A stretch of DNA of 20,942 nucleotides, taken from an uncultured Eubacterium sp. Its GTDB lineage: Bacteria; Bacillota; Clostridia; Lachnospirales; Lachnospiraceae. The notes under the pieces were generated by a model. The model was not told the origin of the DNA, did not search any database, and saw only the letters and a program-made list of their open reading frames with translations. Location of the stretch: positions 1 through 20,942 of the forward strand of contig CAJUIH010000062.1 in the NCBI GenBank assembly GCA_910586045.1, read 5' to 3'. A program made the translations under genes and the position numbers. Positions 8,105 through 15,300 of this stretch are shown here, piece after piece. The stretch's first letter is position 1, and each line of letters opens with the position of its first letter.

Positions 8105-9174
8105 TTAGCCCGCTGTCCAAAAATTCCCTCCCCATAATTGTTTCTTCACTTCTGAACAGCGTATAAACACTTCAATATATCTATGGCAGTATAACATTTG
8201 AGATGCAGGAATGCAATTTACTCCATACAAAATGACAGCTTTTTTTAACTGGCCTGTCCAAAATGCTGTACAATATTTTCGATTACTATTACATTGTAAT
8301 TTGATTTGTGTGTCACATTCAAAATCCCTAGGCAAGACTCCATGATCTTCCATTAATTCCTCAGACCAGTCAATAAAACATGTCTTCGCAATTTGTCGAG
8401 TTTTAGGAAATGATGCTGCAATAATATTCATGTATGGTTCAAATGACTGTAGACATTGAAGTGTGATCTTATATTCTTGCAGCAAATCAAAAAAAAGACC
8501 TGATGAACTAGCCCAAAGCATCTGTCCTGCGGTTTTTCCCCACACTCTTTGGAAATTATCCCTTTTAAGACAATGCCATCTTCCTCAACATCAAATAAGC
8601 CCGAACCGGAAAACCCCACCACTGCACTATCTCTTGTAACATTTCTTTCCATATGTCCCAAATTATACGCAAAACTAAACCGCATCGCTATTTTTTCTAT
8701 GTGATTAATGAAGCCATGAATCTCTTTTTTTCCTGACAGAATGTCTGCAGATTCCTTTTCCATTTCTTTATCCATTGACTGCGGGAATCCCCACCCTCGC
8801 AAATCCTGTCTTTCAGCACCGTCTTTTATAAAAAAACTGTCACATGTTTCCATCCACTTCTTCCATGGAAGGATAATCAATGCAGCATCATAACTGCAGT
8901 CTGCCCGTACTTCTTCTGATTCTAAATACTTTGGATGGATATAGACATCCCCCGCCGCACATGTTTCCTCTTCCTTTCTATTTCCCAGACATACATTGAG
9001 TTCCATTGTCTGCACCCCGCCATGCCCATCTGTAAATCCCATGCACAGCCTAGCATCATCTGAACCCTCAAACAGCGAGTATACTACATGTGCCGCAGTG
9101 AAAAGAATCGGCTGCTCTCCCAGTTGTCTTAGAAACAGCACCCCAGAACCATCCTTCTGTAGGTATCTGTCCCT
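8105..9174 (-). pseudogene. Trypsin-like serine protease, frameshifted and 5'-truncated
   Basis: The reading frame carries a trypsin-fold catalytic set: LFTAAHVV (His), SYDAALI (Asp) and GFSGSGLFD (Ser), preceded by KDGSGVLF, a usual start of the first strand. No start codon precedes it; a stop lies at 9175-9177. The frame is broken near 8530-8538 in a GGGGAAAAA run. Downstream protein similar in style (KTAGQMLWASSSGLFFDLL onward) continues in the next frame to 8105, as if one base had been lost. A second shift near 8150 is possible, because the third frame reads SEETIMGREFLDSGLK and stops at 8100. The C-terminal 140 residues are not a domain I recognise. The AT-rich composition and codon use differ from the housekeeping genes. 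Similar cytoplasmic trypsin-like proteins occur in bacterial conflict systems, so a defence origin is possible but unproven. Confidence 0.75.
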
Positions 9175-9478
9175 TTAACACGTCTTCCGCACAATTTTTT
9201 CCTATTCCACCCTGTTCTCGTATAATTCCTCTGCAGCAGTTAAATAGTATTCTTTGTATTGTCCTTCTCAATATTTTCTCAGGTAAGATAGCGATTCCCG
9301 AAACAGCTCCTTGCAAATGATCGTAATCTATATGTGTCAGTATAAGCGCTTCTATAGTTTCATTGCGGCTGTCAATATATTCAATCAGTTCTGCAAATTC
9401 TACTTCACTGTCTTTTGTACCTCCATCAATTATGATATTAGAAAATTTATCATTACTGCCATTACCAGCTCTGCACAA
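9165..9478 (-). pseudogene. Metallo-beta-lactamase-fold hydrolase fragment
   Basis: The frame reads AGNG, then NIIIDGGT (a first-strand motif), then LILTHIDYDHLQGAV, the HxDxDH zinc-ligand motif of the metallo-beta-lactamase fold. It continues about 60 residues and then loses similarity where the protease frame begins. It lacks a start codon (an in-frame stop lies at 9491-9493) and all later zinc ligands, so it covers only the N-terminal third of a typical domain. It is sandwiched between two other broken genes on the same strand, which suggests an ancestral operon collapsed by deletions. The original substrate is unknown. Confidence 0.72.
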
Positions 9479-9597
9479 ACAAAAACTTCTTTAAAATATT
9501 GGATATCAGCACACCATACTGCAATATTTGCACCTGTATCAACCAGACATCGGATATTTTTATCATTGCCAAGCTCGAATAACGGCCTCTTACTCAT
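9430..9597 (-). pseudogene. Retropepsin-like aspartic protease, N-terminal fragment
   Basis: A 55-codon frame begins MSKRPLFELGND and contains CLVDTGANIAVWC, a DTG-type aspartyl protease active-site loop with the flanking hydrophobic pattern of retropepsins. It ends at a TAA after about 35 residues of credible similarity. Full retropepsin domains need roughly 100-130 residues. From about 9478 it overlaps the metallo-beta-lactamase fragment in another frame, so the junction is probably a deletion point. The ribosome site upstream is poor. A short real peptide cannot be excluded but seems unlikely. Confidence 0.5.
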
Positions 9598-9648
9598 AAA
9601 TTAATCACTCATATTTTTCTTTATTACGAACACCCTGCTCTCTCTATT

Positions 9649-9679
9649 GTCAATATATGTGAACCTTAGTAATATTGAC
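9649..9679. promoter_or_regulatory. 8-bp perfect inverted repeat upstream of the broken protease cluster
   Basis: GTCAATAT (9649-9656), 15 bases, ATATTGAC (9672-9679). It sits about 52 bases upstream of the retropepsin-like start, in the position of an operator, and contains a TTGACA on the minus strand. The rest of 9598-9736 shows no gene. Confidence 0.45.
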
Positions 9680-9736
9680 CGAAATTAGTCAGAAAGTTTA
9701 AGTACATGTCCAGTATAACTATACAAACAAAACAAT

Positions 9737-9782
9737 GCCGTTTATCGGGTTTATTGTGCAGTATTCAATCACCGAATATATA
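9737..9782. repeat. 46-bp direct repeat, right copy
   Basis: Identical to 8-53 in the same orientation. It lies 14 bases beyond the stem base of the spoIVB terminator, between the housekeeping cluster and the broken protease genes. In one plus-strand frame it encodes PFIGFIVQYSITEYI without a stop, but there is no ribosome site and the frame closes two codons later. See the left copy for interpretation. Confidence 0.93.
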
Positions 9783-9791
9783 GATTAAAAT

Positions 9792-9831
9792 ACCAAAAAG
9801 CGTTTCCATCCTTTCTAGACAGAAACGCTTT
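9792..9831 (-). terminator. Rho-independent terminator of spoIVB
   Basis: A perfect 10-bp stem AAAGCGTTTC/GAAACGCTTT (9797-9806 with 9822-9831) and a 15-base loop, followed on the minus strand by TT and a T-rich tail. It starts 20 bases after the spoIVB stop. It closes the housekeeping cluster. Confidence 0.85.
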
Positions 9832-9851
9832 ATCATTATATAAAATCAAAC

Positions 9852-11120
9852 TCAATGCTCCAGCATATTTTCAATAAACACCCCATACCCCATCTTAGAA
9901 TCCGAAATAAACACATGCGTCACCGCCCCAATGATATGCCCGTTTTGGACTATGGGCGACCCAGACATCCCCTGCACTATCCCCCCAGTATCCTCCAACA
10001 GCGCCCGATCCGTCACGCAAAACTGAATCCCCTTATTATTCCCCTCACTATGGTAATCCGTATGCGCAATCTCAATATCATACGCCTGCCGGTGCCCTTC
10101 AACGGAACTTATAATCTGCGCTTTCCCCTTTTTGATCCCTTCTTTATACATCACAGGCAGGGCATCGACATCCTGGACTTCTTGGGGCAGTACGGCAAGC
10201 TTTCCATAGATCCCGACAGAAGTATTCTCCTTTACGCTGCCTAGTTTGTATTTTTCATCGTAGTTTATCATACCGGACATTTCCCCTGGCTGCCCGCGTT
10301 TTCCTTTTCGGACATCCAAAATCGTTGTCTGATAGATCGCCCCGGTTTTTAAGGACAGCAGGCTGCCTAAATCTGCGTCTGTCACACCGTGGCCAAGCGC
10401 GCCATAGTCCATTTCGTCCGATATATACGTTAGCGTGCCGACTCCTGCAATATCATCGCGGACCCATAGCCCTATTTGATATACCCCATCCTTAGACCGT
10501 ACCGGTTTGACCGAAACGCTGATCGTTTCCCCGTTGCGTTTGAGCAGCAGTTCTATTTTATTTCCGCTGCAGGATGCGACTTTTTTCACAAGCTGCTCTT
10601 TTGTTTGAATCTCTTCGCCGTCGACAGCAAGGATGCAGTCGCCGCTTCGTACGACGTTTTTGGCAGGCTCCTGCCTGGAACCTGACTGGTCTATGACCTC
10701 TCCGGTTCCAATAATCATTACCTTTTCACAGCGTACATAGATTCCGATATTGGTTCCGGCTGGCAGCAGTGTTTTTTTGTCCACTTCCTGCACGGAAATC
10801 TGCTTTACCGGGATTGCACCAAACAATTTGCAGACAATCTGGTAAGACGGCGCCGACTGCTGCCCGGCTGTATTTGCCGTTAGATGGATGGCGCCTTTGC
10901 CGCCGTATTTTTGGTTAGCAAATGCTTGCGTACTGTCTACGACTGTTCCCGTTACCGGCACACCGAATGCCATCCGCGGTTCTTCGCCGAGTTCCACATA
11001 CATTTGGTCTGGGATCTCGCTGATCATTAACAGATAGGAAAACGCTACCCATAAAATAACTCCCGCATACCCGGCCTGTTTTCTTTTTCTTTGAAATTGA
11101 AACCATACTTTTTGCAACAT
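9852..11120 (-). CDS. spoIVB: SpoIVB sporulation serine peptidase (S55)
   Basis: A 422-aa forespore-secreted peptidase that, in Bacillus, cleaves SpoIVFA to trigger pro-sigma-K processing. One N-terminal membrane anchor lies at about 18-34. A PDZ domain covers about 125-205 (RSGDCILAVDGEEI). The S55 peptidase domain has ALGHGVTD (His244), VTDRALL (Asp371) and GMSGSPI (Ser386), so the catalytic set is intact. The start at 11120 is preferred because the protein then begins just before the membrane segment and AGGAAAAGAG lies upstream; a longer frame to 11171 adds an unlikely leader. It follows recN by 93 bases, as in other sporulating Firmicutes. The normal next gene, spo0A, is missing downstream. 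Presence of this gene argues that the host makes, or recently made, endospores. Confidence 0.95.
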   Translation of the reverse strand: MLQKVWFQFQRKRKQAGYAGVILWVAFSYLLMISEIPDQMYVELGEEPRMAFGVPVTGTVVDSTQAFANQKYGGKGAIHLTANTAGQQSAPSYQIVCKLFGAIPVKQISVQEVDKKTLLPAGTNIGIYVRCEKVMIIGTGEVIDQSGSRQEPAKNVVRSGDCILAVDGEEIQTKEQLVKKVASCSGNKIELLLKRNGETISVSVKPVRSKDGVYQIGLWVRDDIAGVGTLTYISDEMDYGALGHGVTDADLGSLLSLKTGAIYQTTILDVRKGKRGQPGEMSGMINYDEKYKLGSVKENTSVGIYGKLAVLPQEVQDVDALPVMYKEGIKKGKAQIISSVEGHRQAYDIEIAHTDYHSEGNNKGIQFCVTDRALLEDTGGIVQGMSGSPIVQNGHIIGAVTHVFISDSKMGYGVFIENMLEH

Positions 11121-11185
11121 AATCTGACATCTCTTTTCCTGTGTAATTGATAAATAAATACGGTAAATCAAATCTCACTCTCTAC

Positions 11186-11214
11186 TAGTATGTCATCTTA
11201 TATGGTTTTAAATC
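11186..11214 (-). promoter_or_regulatory. Candidate sigma-G/F-type promoter of spoIVB
   Basis: On the minus strand the recN-spoIVB gap contains CATACTA (11186-11192), the consensus -10 of sigma-G promoters. A weaker GATTTA (11209-11214) lies 16 bases upstream. spoIVB is known to be forespore-expressed in Bacillus, so the match is in the right place. The -35 is poor, and only the -10 is convincing. Confidence 0.5.
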
Positions 11215-12902
11215 TAGGAATTTTTAGATGCGTCTGCCAAATCTTTCATTTCTTTTGCGCTTTTTAAAACGGTATCTGTAATCTTGACGCCGCCAAGCAT
11301 CCGCCCAAGCTCCGCTATGCTTTCTTTGTTCTCCAGCCTGCGGATTTTTGTAACGGTGTGCTCGTTGTCTGCTTCTTTCTCTATTAAAAAATGCGTATCC
11401 GCCATCGCTGCAATCTGCGGCAGATGGGTGATGCAGATAATCTGGTGGTCTTTGGAAATGACGTTCATCTTTTCGGAAACCATCTGCGCGGTACGGCCGC
11501 TGATTCCGGTGTCGATTTCATCAAATATCAGTGTTCCGATTTCATCACAGTCGGCTAATACTGCCTTAATCGCAAGCATGATTCGTGACAGTTCACCGCC
11601 GGAAGCGATTTTTGTCAGTGATTTTAATGGTTCTCCCGGATTGGTGGAAATCAAAAATTCCGCTTCATCAGTACCCGAAATCGAATACTCTTTTTTTCTT
11701 TTAAGGTCTAGTTCAAACTGAACATCCAAAAAATTCAAATCAATTAATGCCGATTTAATTTTTTTTGTTAATTTTGCGGCCTCTTTTTGGCGTATTCTTG
11801 ATACTTTGGCGCAATATTTCTTTAGCTTGTCTTCTTTCTGGCGCAGATCCTGCTGCAAGCCTGCCACATAAGCATCGTAATCACTTAGTTTTTCTATCCG
11901 TTCTTTCTTCTTTTCATATTCTGCCAGGATCTGTTCGATCGATGCACCGGCGGAACTGTTTCTGCCGTATTTCACTTTTAATCCGTTGATCAGATCCAGC
12001 CGTTTTTCGATCTCAAAAAACTGTTCTTCGTCAAAATCAACCGCATCCATATAGCCTGCCAGTTCCCGGTTAAAATCATTCAGCAGGTTGTCGATTTCCA
12101 TTAACTGCCCTTCGAGCTGCCCGATCTGTTCGTCGTAGCCGCTAAGGCCTGCCAATTCCTGAACCGCCCGTCCGGTCAGATCCGCCGCGCCGCTTTCCGA
12201 GGTCATCTGGTAAACCTGCCCGATGCTGCCCCTAATTTTTTGGCTGTTGGAAAACCTGCGGTACTGCCTTTCTAATTCCTCATCTTCCCCAATTTTTAAA
12301 TCCGCATTTTCAATTTCCTCTGCTTCATACTGAAGAAATGCCAGTTCTCTTGTGCGTTGTTCCATATGTAAGGACGCTTCTTTTAGTTCGGTTTTCACCT
12401 CCATATAGGCATGATAGGACTCTGCCAGCATTTGTTTTAAATCTTTGAGTTCTTTTTTGGCATAAGCGTCGAGAATGCGCAGATGGTTTTTCTGACTCAG
12501 CAGAGACTGGTGTTCATGCTGGCCATGAATGTCAATTAACAGGGAAGATACTTCTTTTAATTTGGCTGTAGATACGCTTTCAGAATTGATCTTTGCAACC
12601 GAACGGCCGCCGGATATCTTTCTGGTCAGTATGACCTGGTCGTCTTCCACCGGAATATCCATTGCTTCCAGCTTTTGCCTGACTGCTTGGCCGACGGAAA
12701 AAATCAACTCTACCAGTGCATAGCCTGCATTTTTACGAATCATATCCCTGGATATTTTCCCGCCGACCGCGATTGCAATGGAGCCTATGATAATTGATTT
12801 TCCCGCCCCGGTTTCTCCGGATAGTATATTGAACCCGTCCGAAAAATCCACCTCCGCTTCTTCAATCAGGGCTAAATTTTTCACATGAAGACTATGTAAC
12901 AT
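11214..12902 (-). CDS. recN: DNA repair ATPase RecN
   Basis: A 562-aa SMC-like protein that gathers at double-strand breaks and promotes end cohesion in RecA-dependent repair. The Walker A motif GETGAGKS lies at 29-36. Long coiled-coil regions at about 150-390 flank a central hinge. The C-terminal half has the ABC signature ASGGELSR and the Walker B motif LIFDEIDTGISG. Length and layout match the family. The start at 12902 is supported by AAGGAG seven bases upstream. It sits between argR and spoIVB, the standard clostridial order, after a 170-base AT-rich leader. Confidence 0.97.
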   Translation of the reverse strand: MLHSLHVKNLALIEEAEVDFSDGFNILSGETGAGKSIIIGSIAIAVGGKISRDMIRKNAGYALVELIFSVGQAVRQKLEAMDIPVEDDQVILTRKISGGRSVAKINSESVSTAKLKEVSSLLIDIHGQHEHQSLLSQKNHLRILDAYAKKELKDLKQMLAESYHAYMEVKTELKEASLHMEQRTRELAFLQYEAEEIENADLKIGEDEELERQYRRFSNSQKIRGSIGQVYQMTSESGAADLTGRAVQELAGLSGYDEQIGQLEGQLMEIDNLLNDFNRELAGYMDAVDFDEEQFFEIEKRLDLINGLKVKYGRNSSAGASIEQILAEYEKKKERIEKLSDYDAYVAGLQQDLRQKEDKLKKYCAKVSRIRQKEAAKLTKKIKSALIDLNFLDVQFELDLKRKKEYSISGTDEAEFLISTNPGEPLKSLTKIASGGELSRIMLAIKAVLADCDEIGTLIFDEIDTGISGRTAQMVSEKMNVISKDHQIICITHLPQIAAMADTHFLIEKEADNEHTVTKIRRLENKESIAELGRMLGGVKITDTVLKSAKEMKDLADASKNS

Positions 12903-12918
12903 TATTTTCTCCTTAATT

Positions 12919-12963
12919 TTATTTCTCCATATTTTTTATTGCTTCTTTATTATATTTCTCCAT
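12919..12963 (-). other. 14-codon open frame in the recN leader
   Basis: On the minus strand ATG GAG AAA starts a short frame that also ends with ATG GAG AAA and TAA, 16 bases before the recN start codon. It arises within an imperfect 33-base direct duplication (12921-12953 against 12954-12980). Its own ribosome site is weak. It may be a leader peptide or chance within a purine-rich repeat. Confidence 0.25.
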
Positions 12964-13072
12964 ATTAGTATTGCTTCTTATTTTTTCCTATAGTTTCTTT
13001 TTTATCCTTGCATCAGTATTTTATTTTTCGGATGCCGATTTAATATCCTTACTATCCTCTTTTCATATCGTT

Positions 13073-13531
13073 TTATGATTCGGCACTGATAATCCTGTGC
13101 AGGCGTTCCATCAAAGTCACCGTATCTTCAACGGACCGGATCGCACACATAATCGTATCGTCTCCCGCAATGCTTCCTACAATTTCATGGCATTCCATCG
13201 CATCCAAAGCGGCGGCAACTGCCATGGCCATACCCGCTACTGTCTTGATCACCAGAATATTCTGCGCCATATCCATCGACTGGAAGCCGGCCCTAAATAC
13301 ACGGATGTATTTTGCCAGGTCTTCCTGTTCTGTGCCGATAGCCGCGTATTTCTGTCTGCCGGTGCCGGAAGATACTTTGGTCAGCTTTAGTTCCCGAATA
13401 TCCCGCGACACCGTAGCCTGCGTAGCCGGATATCCGGATTCTACAAGATGCACGGCCAATTCTTCCTGCGTTTCTACATCGTATTTTTTTATAATTTCCA
13501 ATATTTTTGCATGCCTTGCGTATTTCATCAT
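13073..13531 (-). CDS. argR: Arginine repressor ArgR
   Basis: A 152-aa hexameric transcription factor that binds ARG boxes with L-arginine as co-repressor to control arginine synthesis and breakdown. The N-terminal winged helix-turn-helix carries TQEEL and ATVSRDIREL (about 39-48). The C-terminal oligomerisation domain holds GSIAGDDTI (119-127), whose paired Asp residues bind arginine. Two adjacent ATG codons (13531 and 13528) follow GGAG; either could be used. A TTG at 13561 lacks a ribosome site and was not chosen. It follows nadK after a 51-base gap in the repair/isoprenoid cluster, a common clostridial position. Confidence 0.95.
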   Translation of the reverse strand: MMKYARHAKILEIIKKYDVETQEELAVHLVESGYPATQATVSRDIRELKLTKVSSGTGRQKYAAIGTEQEDLAKYIRVFRAGFQSMDMAQNILVIKTVAGMAMAVAAALDAMECHEIVGSIAGDDTIMCAIRSVEDTVTLMERLHRIISAES

Positions 13532-13582
13532 CTTTGCTCCATTAACCAGACCGCGTTTCAAACTTCTTTCTGTGGTTCAAAT

Positions 13583-14491
13583 TCAGCCAGTCCCCATTTC
13601 CATTTTTCTGCGCAGGATTTCCAAAAAACTGACTTTATTGAATTTTAGTATTTTTGTACACGCTTTTGCCCTGCGTACTTTTATGGAACCGCCGACTTCC
13701 AGGCTGCAGACGGGATCCCCGTCAAAGCTGACTTCCACCATTTCGTCCCGCTGCACCCGCCGGCTGCCGACTTTTACTTCGATTTCATCCTGTGCATCGA
13801 TAATAATGCTTTTTGGCATCAGCGTATGGGCATTGATCGGGGTAAGTAAAAGCAACTGTGCTTTTGGATCTACAATCGGTCCTCCAGCTGACATATTATA
13901 GGCCGTCGATCCGGTCGGCGTCGCTATAATAATGCCGTCGCCTTGAAATGTGTTTAAATACTGCCCGTTTACATAGACGGTCAGGCTGACCAACGACAAC
14001 GCGCCTGCCCTGTGGATCACAATATCATTCAGCGCATGGCTGGCGATCTTGTGCTCTTTCACATCCACCCCGCTGCTGTCATTTGGTAAATCCTGTTTTA
14101 TCTTGCGGTAAAGGTGCTCTCCGGAAAGCATCATCCGTTCTTCCAGCACATAGTCTCCGCGCATAATCGCGTCAATTGCGCTGCGGGCGTCTCCGATTTC
14201 CAGTTCGCACAAATAACCAAGCGTCCCCATATTGATTCCAAGCAGGGGGATCCCGCACAAAAAGGTATCCCGCGCCGCCCGAATCAGCGTACCGTCCCCT
14301 CCAAGCACAAGTATGCATTCCGTACCGGACGGGATATTTTCCCGCAGCACCTTTTGAATGCCCTCTTTTTCATCTACACTGACCAGATACCGGCAGTCTG
14401 CGCCCTGCGCCCTGATATAGCGGCACAATGCGCGTGTTTGCGTTAAACCCCTGTCTTTTAAAGCATTTGCTATAATTACAAATTTTTTCAT
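13583..14491 (-). CDS. nadK: NAD kinase
   Basis: A cytoplasmic ATP-dependent kinase (302 aa) converting NAD to NADP. It shows the diagnostic GGDGT (64-68) for catalysis and phosphate binding, NMGTLGYL, the LNDIVI segment and PTGSTAYNMSAGGPIV for NAD binding. The ATG at 14491 begins MKKFVIIAN, the usual family start, and overlaps the tlyA stop as ATGA. It is therefore probably coupled to tlyA translation, with no strong ribosome site of its own. A longer upstream frame (to 14533) lies inside tlyA and is not credible. Confidence 0.96.
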   Translation of the reverse strand: MKKFVIIANALKDRGLTQTRALCRYIRAQGADCRYLVSVDEKEGIQKVLRENIPSGTECILVLGGDGTLIRAARDTFLCGIPLLGINMGTLGYLCELEIGDARSAIDAIMRGDYVLEERMMLSGEHLYRKIKQDLPNDSSGVDVKEHKIASHALNDIVIHRAGALSLVSLTVYVNGQYLNTFQGDGIIIATPTGSTAYNMSAGGPIVDPKAQLLLLTPINAHTLMPKSIIIDAQDEIEVKVGSRRVQRDEMVEVSFDGDPVCSLEVGGSIKVRRAKACTKILKFNKVSFLEILRRKMEMGTG

Positions 14492-15291
14492 ACATCTAAA
14501 GCATCGTGTGCGGCCTGTACAACCGCCATACAATCTGCTGCCTCCTCCTGTCCCCCTGTTTCCCCTTTGCGGATATGCATCAGATATTCAATATTCCCCT
14601 CCGGACCCTTGATCGGTGAAAAATCCAGATGTAAAATTTGAAATCCAAGCTGAGCAGCATAGGCCGTTACGCGCTCTACCACTTCCAAATGCACGTTTCG
14701 ATCCCTGACCACGCCCTTTTTCCCGACTTTTTCCCTGCCGGCTTCAAACTGCGGCTTGATCAAACAGACCATTTCTCCGTCTGGAACAAACAGTTCTTTC
14801 ACCGGACCCAATACCTTTTCAAGGGAAATAAACGACACATCTACGGACGCAAATTCCAGGGAATCCGAAAGGTCCTGCGGCGTTACGTAACGGATATTTG
14901 TTTTTTCCATACAGACCACCCGTTCATCCTGCCTGAGCGACCATGCAAACTGCCCGTAGCCTACGTCTACCGCGTATACTTTTTTAGCCCCGTTTTGGAG
15001 CATACAATCCGTAAACCCCCCGGTCGACGCCCCGATATCCATACAAATCTTATTGTCCAATACAATCCCAAACTGCGTGATTGCTTTTTCCAGCTTCAGC
15101 CCCCCGCGGCTGACATACTTTAATGTCCTGCCCCGTACTTCAATCGGAACCTGTTCCTCGAACATGGAACCTGCCTTATCTTCTTTCTGCTGCCTGACGT
15201 AAACAATCCCTTCCATGATCATCGCTTTCGCTTTCTGACGGGAAGCAGCCAAGCCCCGCTTTACCAATAATAAATCTAATCGTTCTTTCAT
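14488..15291 (-). CDS. tlyA: TlyA-family rRNA 2'-O-methyltransferase
   Basis: A 267-aa protein with an N-terminal S4 RNA-binding domain (RLDLLLVKRGLAASRQKAK, about 4-62) and a Rossmann FtsJ-type methyltransferase domain with the SAM motif DIGASTGGFTDCML (about 85-98). A PQFEAG segment follows. TlyA in mycobacteria methylates 16S and 23S rRNA and affects capreomycin sensitivity; some homologues were called hemolysins by mistake. The start at 15291 has AAAGGAAAG overlapping the dxs stop. It lies between dxs and nadK, as in many Firmicutes. Confidence 0.95.
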   Translation of the reverse strand: MKERLDLLLVKRGLAASRQKAKAMIMEGIVYVRQQKEDKAGSMFEEQVPIEVRGRTLKYVSRGGLKLEKAITQFGIVLDNKICMDIGASTGGFTDCMLQNGAKKVYAVDVGYGQFAWSLRQDERVVCMEKTNIRYVTPQDLSDSLEFASVDVSFISLEKVLGPVKELFVPDGEMVCLIKPQFEAGREKVGKKGVVRDRNVHLEVVERVTAYAAQLGFQILHLDFSPIKGPEGNIEYLMHIRKGETGGQEEAADCMAVVQAAHDALDV

Positions 15292-15300
15292 TTCTTTCCT

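Noticed and set aside
9734..9788. Short plus-strand peptide MPFIGFIVQYSITEYID spanning the right repeat
   Set aside because: No ribosome site, only 17 codons, and the left copy continues with a different tail and no matching start. Kept only as a remark.
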